The notes under the pieces: model-generated
Seen by the model: the letters and a program-made list of their open reading frames with translations, nothing else
The model's database searches: none
Told to the model about the DNA's origin: nothing
In this document: piece by piece, positions 5,246 through 9,377 of the stretch
Position numbering within the stretch: the stretch's first letter is position 1
Layout: the number at the start of each line of letters is the position of its first letter
Program-made: the position numbers and the translations under genes
Assembly (NCBI GenBank): GCA_934446095.1
Contig: CAKSDR010000053.1
Span: 1 to 9,377 of the forward strand
Reading direction: 5' to 3'
DNA from: an uncultured Eubacteriales bacterium
GTDB lineage: Bacteria > Bacillota > Clostridia > Oscillospirales > CAG-382
Length of the DNA stretch: 9,377 nt

Positions 5246-5274
5246 TGCCGGCATTAAGTAACCGCTTGCCGGCA
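5246..5274 (+). repeat. Paired self-complementary octamers after the beta-helix gene
   Basis: Two copies of TGCCGGCA (5246-5253 and 5267-5274) can pair with each other across a 13-base loop. No T-run follows, so this is probably an mRNA 3'-end hairpin ahead of the true terminator. Confidence 0.4.
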
Positions 5275-5305
5275 AGGTTTTCAGTAAATAAAAATTATCC
5301 GCTTT

Positions 5306-5342
5306 ATAAAGGCTGTTGCAATGACAGCCTTTATTTTATTTA
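5306..5342 (+). terminator. Intrinsic terminator of the beta-helix gene
   Basis: ATAAAGGCTGT (5306-5316) pairs perfectly with ACAGCCTTTAT (5324-5334) around a 7-base loop, followed by TTTATTT. It lies about 105 bases after the stop codon. Confidence 0.8.
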
Positions 5343-5353
5343 AGTACGGACGC

Positions 5354-5382
5354 TTGATTATTTTAAATAATAATAGTATAAT
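5354..5382 (+). promoter_or_regulatory. Promoter of the 5430 gene
   Basis: TTGATT (5354-5359), a 17-base spacer and a perfect TATAAT (5377-5382) lie just behind the preceding terminator. The predicted transcript start is near 5389, leaving a leader of about 40 bases. Confidence 0.75.
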
Positions 5383-5429
5383 AAAATATATCCTGAAAAT
5401 TTCAGTTTTCCGAAAGGGAAGTATTTTAA

Positions 5430-6116
5430 ATGGACGAGAACGAAAAGATAAAACAATCTGTAAAAAATCTTAGTTTTAACAAAAAAATCGAGCATTATCT
5501 TCATTACTACAAATGGTACATGATTTTCGGGGCAATAGTGCTTTTGTTTGCCGCTATCTGCCTTTTTCAGTGCGCTTCAAAAAAAGACCCGGATGCCGTA
5601 ATCCTGTACGCCGGAACGGAAAGTATCGCTCCGGGATATTACGAATATGTGGATGATGCAATGTCGGAAATTATGACGAGTGATTATAATAAAGACGGGT
5701 ATAAAAAAGCGGATATTACCGAAATTATTGTTTATGACGATAAAATAAGTGCTGCCATCGCGTCGATGACGGAACAGCAGCAAAGTTATCAGAGATTCCA
5801 GATAGAGTTGTCTATGGGACAATCGGTTATATATTTGCTTGACGAAAGTATATATAAAGGAATGAAAGATATGCTTGTGCCGCTGTCGGATATACTATCC
5901 GTCGTTCCGGACTGTGCATATGACGAGTACGGAATACGTATATCTGATCTGCCGGTTTATAATTATACAAATATGAAATACTTGCCTCGCGACGGGATAC
6001 TTTGCATAAGAAAAATGAGGGAAAATGCAGTCAAGAACGACAGTCCGGATTATTATGAGAGCAACGTAAGTTTCTTTTGCGATATTGTTAACTGGACCTA
6101 CGAAGAGGATAGGTAA
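5430..6116 (+). CDS. Single-pass membrane protein of unknown function
   Basis: This 228-residue protein has a charged cytosolic N-terminus (residues 1-28, with NKKIEHYLHYYKWY, a pattern I remember from many Clostridial membrane proteins), one membrane helix at about 31-48 (MIFGAIVLLFAAICLFQC), and a soluble domain of about 175 residues that should lie outside. It has no cleavable signal peptide and no clear lipobox. The outer domain is tyrosine- and aspartate-rich (GYYEYVDDAMSEIM, DYNKDGYKKADITEIIVYDD) with no catalytic motif I can name. The start at 5430 follows AAAGGGAAG. The gene has its own promoter and weak hairpins behind it, so it appears to be transcribed alone. Function unknown. Confidence 0.75.
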   Translation: MDENEKIKQSVKNLSFNKKIEHYLHYYKWYMIFGAIVLLFAAICLFQCASKKDPDAVILYAGTESIAPGYYEYVDDAMSEIMTSDYNKDGYKKADITEIIVYDDKISAAIASMTEQQQSYQRFQIELSMGQSVIYLLDESIYKGMKDMLVPLSDILSVVPDCAYDEYGIRISDLPVYNYTNMKYLPRDGILCIRKMRENAVKNDSPDYYESNVSFFCDIVNWTYEEDR

Positions 6117-6123
6117 AAACATG

Positions 6124-6175
6124 CACCGCGAAGCGGTGTGTTCTGACGCGCAGAGAATCTTTTAAAGATTTTTTT
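6124..6175 (+). terminator. Probable terminator of the 5430 gene
   Basis: CACCGC-GAA-GCGGTG (6124-6138) is a compact GC-rich hairpin just after the stop but lacks a T-run. A second AT-rich pairing, AATCT/AGATT (6156-6170), is followed by five T residues. Either or both could end the transcript. Confidence 0.45.
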
Positions 6176-6183
6176 AAATTCTA

Positions 6184-6212
6184 TTGACAATGCTTCTTTT
6201 TTATGATATCAT
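6184..6212 (+). promoter_or_regulatory. Promoter of the tRNA-Ser genes
   Basis: A perfect TTGACA (6184-6189) is separated by 17 bases from TATCAT (6207-6212), about 27 bases before the first tRNA. This is the best -35 box in the window, as expected for a stable RNA. Confidence 0.8.
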
Positions 6213-6239
6213 ATTTACTGTCGCAGATAGGCGAGTTAC

Positions 6240-6328
6240 GGAGAGATATCGAAGTGGTCATAACGAGGCGGTCTTGAAAACCGTTTGTCCGCAAGGACAC
6301 AAGGGTTCGAATCCCTTTCTCTCCGCCA
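6240..6328 (+). tRNA. tRNA-Ser (anticodon UGA)
   Basis: The acceptor stem GGAGAGA (6240-6246) pairs with TCTCTCC (6318-6324), followed by discriminator G and an encoded CCA (6326-6328). The anticodon loop CTTGAAA, between GGT and ACC, reads UGA. The long variable arm TGTCC-GCAA-GGACA and T loop GGTTCGAATCC are class II features, as expected for serine. Confidence 0.95.
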
Positions 6329-6433
6329 TTTTTTTATTATTCGCCTCTGCGGCCCTTAAAAATGCATAATTACCGTGCGGTACGCAGTGTTATTTGCGTG
6401 GTACGGGATGTTTGTTGTTTATTAGTTTAATTC

Positions 6434-6526
6434 GGAGAAGTACTCAAGTTGGCCGAAGAGGCGCCCCTGCTAAGGGTGTAGGTCGGGTTTACCGGCGCGA
6501 GAGTTCAAATCTCTCCTTCTCCGCCA
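6434..6526 (+). tRNA. tRNA-Ser (anticodon GCU)
   Basis: The acceptor stem GGAGAAG (6434-6440) pairs with CTTCTCC (6516-6522), then discriminator G and encoded CCA (6524-6526). The anticodon loop CTGCTAA between CCC and GGG reads GCU. A long variable arm (GTCGGG-TTTA-CCGGC region) and T loop GAGTTCAAATCTC complete a class II serine tRNA. It lies 105 bases behind tRNA-Ser(UGA), probably in the same transcript. Confidence 0.95.
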
Positions 6527-6532
6527 TTACAT

Positions 6533-6563
6533 AAATACACTTTTTGGGCAAGCAAGTGTATTT
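6533..6563 (+). terminator. Hairpin behind the tRNA genes
   Basis: AAATACACTT (6533-6542) pairs perfectly over ten bases with AAGTGTATTT (6554-6563). The T-run is short (TTT within the stem end), so it is an imperfect terminator. It stands between the tRNA and the recombinase remnant and may also mark the element boundary. Confidence 0.5.
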
Positions 6564-6593
6564 ACGGAACAGTTGAGGATATTGTTTGAGAAA

Positions 6594-6956
6594 TCAAGCA
6601 ATGTCCTCTTTCTCTTTTTGCAAAAGATTTTTGATAAAACGGTATTCAATTCTTATTTCCTGCGTTACATTTTCGCCGCTTCGGTCTTTTTCGTAAACGG
6701 TTATGCTTTCAACAAGTCCGAACACAGTTTCACGGTCAAGCTCCGTTATATTTTCATATCGACTAATCATATCAAGCCAATCGTTAATATTACTCTCGGT
6801 TTCGCTTATGTCGCAGAGTTTATTTTTGATAATTGGCAGTTTCTTTTCCAATTCTGCCTTTTCATCTGTGAAATTTTTCATAAGTCCAAGTGCAATATCT
6901 TCCGGCATTTTCCCCGTGCATTTATCTTCATATACTAATTTAATTCTATCGTTTAA
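6594..6956 (-). pseudogene. Serine recombinase, C-terminal fragment
   Basis: This open stretch of 120 codons begins LNDRIKLVYEDKCTGKMPED, continues through a long coiled-coil-like helix (ALGLMKNFTDEKAELEKKL) and ends with ESITVYEKDRSGENVTQEI and EYRFIKNLL, the C-terminal region of large serine recombinases with a DUF4368-type tail. Directly upstream in the same frame is a TAA (6957-6959), preceded by further matching codons (KALKKSNRGEMGSVKIKIK, then NIETRLL, up to about 7085), so the TAA is a nonsense mutation, probably of a GAA codon. An internal ATG at 6908 gives a 104-residue frame that is unlikely to be a real protein start. Confidence 0.75.
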
Positions 6957-7095
6957 TTAAAGCAAGCGTGTTTCTATGTTTTTAATTTTTATTTTTACAC
7001 TACCCATTTCGCCACGATTGCTTTTCTTTAACGCCTTGTAAAGTTTATCCGCCAAATCTTGTATTCCGCTGGGGCAAGCGGTATTTTTGTATGAA

Positions 7096-7128
7096 AAAAG
7101 CACCGTGCATTTTCAGCACGATGCTTTT
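7096..7128 (-). terminator. Terminator of the 57-codon gene
   Basis: In the minus direction AAAAGCATCGTGC and GCACGGTGCTTTT form a 13-pair stem with one G-U pair around a 7-base loop, followed by two more T residues (TTTTTT in all). It lies about 40 bases beyond the stop at 7166. On the plus strand the same position would be a C-A mismatch, so it serves the minus strand. Confidence 0.7.
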
Positions 7129-7165
7129 AACAACCGTTATGGAATTTATGAGGGGTAGTTTGCTG

Positions 7166-7339
7166 TTATCCATTATTTTTCTTGATGCTTTCAATATCAT
7201 CAATTGTAATGCTTATCGTTTCCCAATCTTCCGGGGAATCACCTACATCGACTATGAAAACACGATTGTCATATGCTTCTACTACAGCCGCCTCACGACC
7301 ATCTTTTAGTATGACGGTATCAAATTGTTTGACTGTCAT
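7166..7339 (-). CDS. 57-residue DUF4926-like small protein, probable immunity protein
   Basis: The frame MTVKQFDTVILKDGREAAVV, then EAYDNRVFIVDVGDSPEDW and a TISITIDDIESIKKNNG tail, is an intact, acidic, beta-rich small protein. AGAGGTGG lies a good distance before the ATG at 7339, whose first base overlaps the stop of the toxin remnant (TAATG), and a terminator follows at 7096-7128. The pattern (Tyr/Phe-Asp-x-Val-x-Leu-Lys-Asp-Gly, VDVGDSPEDW) reminds me of DUF4926 proteins, which often follow DUF6883-like toxin tips; this is from memory. It would be the antidote of the vanished toxin. It sits inside a disrupted recombinase gene, so it may persist as an orphan immunity gene that still protects the cell. 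Confidence 0.6.
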   Translation of the reverse strand: MTVKQFDTVILKDGREAAVVEAYDNRVFIVDVGDSPEDWETISITIDDIESIKKNNG

Positions 7340-7434
7340 TAGTCCACCTCTTTAATATAAACTGATGTCATCCAAGTTCTTTCGTCCTTTACTTTCCATC
7401 CGACAACAACATTTGCTGGAGTTCCTGTTCTCTT
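7339..7434 (-). pseudogene. C-terminal remnant of a DUF6883-like toxin
   Basis: The minus-strand frame from just after TGA (7435-7437) to TAA (7339-7341) encodes KRTGTPANVVVGWKVKDE and then RTWMTSVYIKEVD. The order TG-x-P-x-N/T-V-x-V-G-W-x(n)-T-S-V-Y matches the tail of DUF6883-type domains as I remember them (TVRTGW and then LTTVY). It ends in TAATG with the 57-codon gene, exactly the overlap used by the DUF4417/Ntox50 pair. All upstream parts of the toxin are gone; upstream DNA encodes the recombinase in another frame. Confidence 0.5.
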
Positions 7435-7944
7435 TCATTTACGGCAAGAGTTGCATAATTGCGTATATCATTTAGAATAAATGTGCTTATATGATCTTCG
7501 TCAATGTAATGTGACGAGCAAGCCTTGCTGCCGTTGTTATTATACTTACTGCAACGGTACACACCCTTTTCACGGTCTTTTAACTGCTTACGCATATATG
7601 CCAAAGGCATACCACAGTCTGCACACTTTATAAGTCCTGAAAACAGACCTATCATATCGTTTTTTGTCATCCTCACCACGGCATGGTGATGTCGGTTAAA
7701 CCTTTTTTGAACTCTGTCCCATAATTCTTTTTCAACAAGAACTTTGTGTGTATTTTCAACAACAATTTGCTTGTCCTGCTCAACAGCCCGCACCTTTGAA
7801 CTGCCGACTGAAACACGTTCAAATTTACCGGATATGAGTTTCCCAGTATACCGTTCATCACTAAGTATTTTTCCGACTGTACCCGAACTCCAAAGGCAAA
7901 TAATTGCTGACGGTATTCCATTTTCTGCACAGCGGATCATTCAT
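7389..7944 (-). pseudogene. Serine recombinase, recombinase and zinc-ribbon domains
   Basis: From RCAENGIPSAIICLWSSGTV the frame runs through GKILSDERYTGKLISGK (recombinase domain) and a zinc ribbon with Cys at residues 106, 109, 130 and 141 of the open frame (CADCGMPL, then YRCSKY and KACSSHYI), into DIRNYATLAVNEREQELQQM. It stops at 7389 because foreign sequence (the toxin remnant) has replaced the continuation. At the upstream end a tandem duplication of the 4-base unit ATGA (7937-7944) shifts the frame; removing one copy joins YKRM to IRCAENG smoothly. This family cuts and rejoins DNA of mobile elements with a serine nucleophile, but that domain is absent here. Confidence 0.85.
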
Positions 7945-8077
7945 TCTTTTATAAACCGATGGTGACGGTACTTTATCCTCATTTAGAATACATGCAATTT
8001 GTGCAGGGGTTGAACCCGAAATCCTTAGTGCAAATATTCTCTTTATCACTTCGGCAGCAACGGTCGGTATCAGTATG
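7941..8077 (-). pseudogene. Serine recombinase, start of the recombinase domain
   Basis: Codons for SILIPTVAAEVIKRIFALRI, SGSTPAQIACILNEDKVPSP and SVYKRM match the beginning of the recombinase domain, which normally follows the catalytic resolvase domain. Homology fades near 8077 and the catalytic domain (about 150 residues with its serine near the N-terminus) is not encoded upstream; plus-strand sequence of a different gene begins there instead. The frame is separated from the next fragment by the 4-base duplication at 7937-7944. Confidence 0.75.
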
Positions 8078-8758
8078 CTTTTGGGTACTACGGCTTTTGC
8101 TGACAGCATAACACTAAGTCTTGGCAATAATATATCGCAGACAATTACACAACAGGAACAGCAGAGGGCGAATTTTCGCTCTCCTTTTTCTTTTATGTGT
8201 ATTTTTTTTCAGGGACACAATCTGTATATGCCGCAAGCAATGTTTGGGGACAGTGGCAAACAACTATATCGGAGGGTAAAACCTACGAAAACAGTTTTAT
8301 TGCATCTGCACAGAACATATTCAGTGTAGAATTGTGGCATTATTCCGGCGGTTATTGGGGCAGTAATCTTGTCCGTATCTATGATACAGGTTTTTGACGA
8401 TCCCGATCAACTTGCGGAAGCCGTAAATGCGGTTATGGAGTTTGATATGGCATTGCCGAATGAAGTTGTATCATTGCTTAATGACAGTTACAATGTCGAT
8501 GTTTGTTATGTCGGCAAACGTTTTTTTTAATCCGATAATATCTATGATATAGGTTCAGAAGGCATTATACATCCCTCACAAATAAAAAACAATTTGGGAC
8601 ACTTGCAATCGGATTTGAACATTTATGTTGACAGAGAAAACGGTACTTTTGACTGGATGAGCAGTAATAATATTGCTATAGGATATAAAACTTTTGCAAA
8701 TGCCGGCGCCGTTGCGGTTCATTCTGATTACCCGGTCACGATTTATTTCTTTTTATAA
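8066..8758 (+). pseudogene. Secreted-protein gene, 5' truncated and frameshifted
   Basis: Reading plus, MLLGTTAFADSITLSLGNNI resembles the last part of a signal peptide with an AFA/D cleavage site, but the start of the gene is missing: recombinase sequence takes over near 8070. The frame then moves to NYTTGTAEGEFSLSF (from 8143), then GTQSVYAASNVWGQWQTTI and SGGYWGSNLVRIYDTGF (stop 8395-8397). Removing one T from the five at 8391-8395 would continue it as TGFDDPDQLAEAVNAVMEFD. After GKRFF an in-frame TAA (8528-8530) interrupts; the same frame then runs on through SDNIYDIGSEGIIHPSQIK and VAVHSDYPVTIYFFL to 8758. Again, one T fewer at 8750-8754 would join it to the next open frame (IYFFYKGGKM). 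The product would have been an extracellular protein of unknown family. Confidence 0.6.
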
Positions 8759-8768
8759 AGGCGGCAAA

Positions 8769-9377
8769 ATGACGGATATTCCGAATGACGGAAAGAATAA
8801 CGGCAATCCCGGTGAAACTCACGAACGCGATGATGAACCGACAGAGCCGGAACAGCCGAACTTGCCTGATGATAATACATCAAGCTGCGGTGAGGTTATA
8901 CGATGGACGGAAGAAGATTCACATACTGTAACTAAATCTTGCAGACGGCACGGCTCACATAAATATACTTGCAAGCACAAGTTTATATATGAAACCGATA
9001 ATGTGCTTTCAGACTATATTCCCGACCATTTATCGGAGGCAGTTATCGAGGTTGTTGCAAAGGATTTGATAGAAAGAGAAAAACAGAAAAATACTGTTAA
9101 ATCAAGAGAAGGCACTGAATATGAGGTTATAAAATCAGAGGAAGCGAATTGTCTGCTGTGTAAGCATACAGACGGTATTCCGACATATTGCCGAGCGTAT
9201 ATAACACTGCAAAATGCAAAAGATATGGATTTTTCGGATGATTGGATAAGTGAAGAAGTGTTTAGCTACAGTGATATGAATAATGCATATATCGATTCGA
9301 TTGAGGAGAACAGGACAGATAAGCTTGTTCGTGAGAAATTTGATGAAGAATATATCAATTTCAAAAAAGCAATGGTA
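8769..9377 (+). CDS. Cys-containing extracytoplasmic protein, partial, probably the 3' part of the broken secreted gene
   Basis: This is an uninterrupted 203-codon frame that leaves the window at the right edge. The ATG at 8769 has AAAGGCGG upstream, so reinitiation is possible, but removing one T at 8750-8754 fuses it with the preceding frame, so it is more likely the distal part of one gene. It starts with a low-complexity polar linker (DGKNNGNPGETHERDDEPTE, then PEQPNLPDDN), followed by a domain with spaced cysteines and histidines: SSCGEVIRWTEEDSHTV, KSCRRHGSHKYTCKHKF, a helical stretch, then NCLLCKHTDG and TYCRAY. The W-x-E-x-DSH and Y-T-C-x-H pattern recalls extracellular proteins of Clostridial conjugative elements, by memory only. 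Six cysteines suggest metal binding or disulfides. No function assigned. Confidence 0.6.
   Translation, partial: MTDIPNDGKNNGNPGETHERDDEPTEPEQPNLPDDNTSSCGEVIRWTEEDSHTVTKSCRRHGSHKYTCKHKFIYETDNVLSDYIPDHLSEAVIEVVAKDLIEREKQKNTVKSREGTEYEVIKSEEANCLLCKHTDGIPTYCRAYITLQNAKDMDFSDDWISEEVFSYSDMNNAYIDSIEENRTDKLVREKFDEEYINFKKAMV

Noticed and set aside
5202..5300. Riboswitch between the beta-helix gene and the 5430 gene
   Set aside because: Only the paired TGCCGGCA octamers and a normal terminator are present, and the next gene has its own promoter after them.
6329..6433. Imperfect inverted repeat (TACGCA/TGCGTG) between the tRNA genes
   Set aside because: Short and interrupted; probably spacer structure of the tRNA transcript without special meaning.
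6573..6960. Plus-strand frames of 85-121 codons opposite the recombinase C-terminus
   Set aside because: They are shadows of the recognisable recombinase fragment on the minus strand.

Overview
The window looks like chromosomal DNA of a low-GC Firmicute of the Clostridia, probably a gut Oscillospiraceae/Ruminococcaceae-type or related lineage. This rests on strong AGGAGG-type ribosome sites, many intrinsic terminators, TTGACA/TATAAT-like promoters, tRNA genes with an encoded CCA, and protein families (DUF4417, DUF2247, Ntox50, DUF4368-type serine recombinase) typical of that group. Assignments come from reading the sequence and remembered family signatures; no search was run.

Bases 1-3600 form one accessory island, read entirely on the minus strand (right to left). 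A good promoter at 3578-3606 drives a structured leader of about 245 nt and then a DUF4417 gene. Behind it is a row of polymorphic toxin-tip/immunity cassettes: (a) an Ntox50 toxin, a small acidic putative immunity gene and a CxxC/CxxC small protein; (b) a toxin with a hydrophobic pre-toxin region and a DUF2247-type immunity gene; (c) a broken toxin tip at the left edge. Each cassette begins with the same 55-62 bp repeat, which carries its own Shine-Dalgarno, start codon and the N-terminal sequence M(G/V)AG(S/A)AGNFG(H/K)T. In the two downstream cassettes the Shine-Dalgarno can be folded into a hairpin, with compensating bases in the two copies. The 5' leader region holds two hairpins and a terminator that works better on the plus strand, suggesting an antisense small RNA.

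Bases 4000-6530 look like ordinary chromosome on the plus strand: a secreted/membrane beta-helix protein of bactofilin-like character, a single-pass membrane protein of unknown function, and tandem tRNA-Ser(UGA) and tRNA-Ser(GCU) genes with a clear promoter.

From 6590 to the right edge is a second, decayed accessory region directly behind the tRNA-Ser genes. A large serine recombinase on the minus strand has lost its catalytic domain, is frameshifted by a 4-bp duplication, carries a nonsense codon, and is split by a fragment of another toxin/immunity cassette: the last 31 codons of a DUF6883-like toxin, then an intact 57-codon immunity-like gene with its own terminator. Next to it, on the plus strand, is a secreted-protein gene whose 5' end is missing and whose frame is broken several times, twice at T-runs. 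It runs off the right edge through an open stretch of 203 codons. Both flanks of the conserved core therefore carry toxin/immunity material: an ordered array on the left and a scrap on the right.
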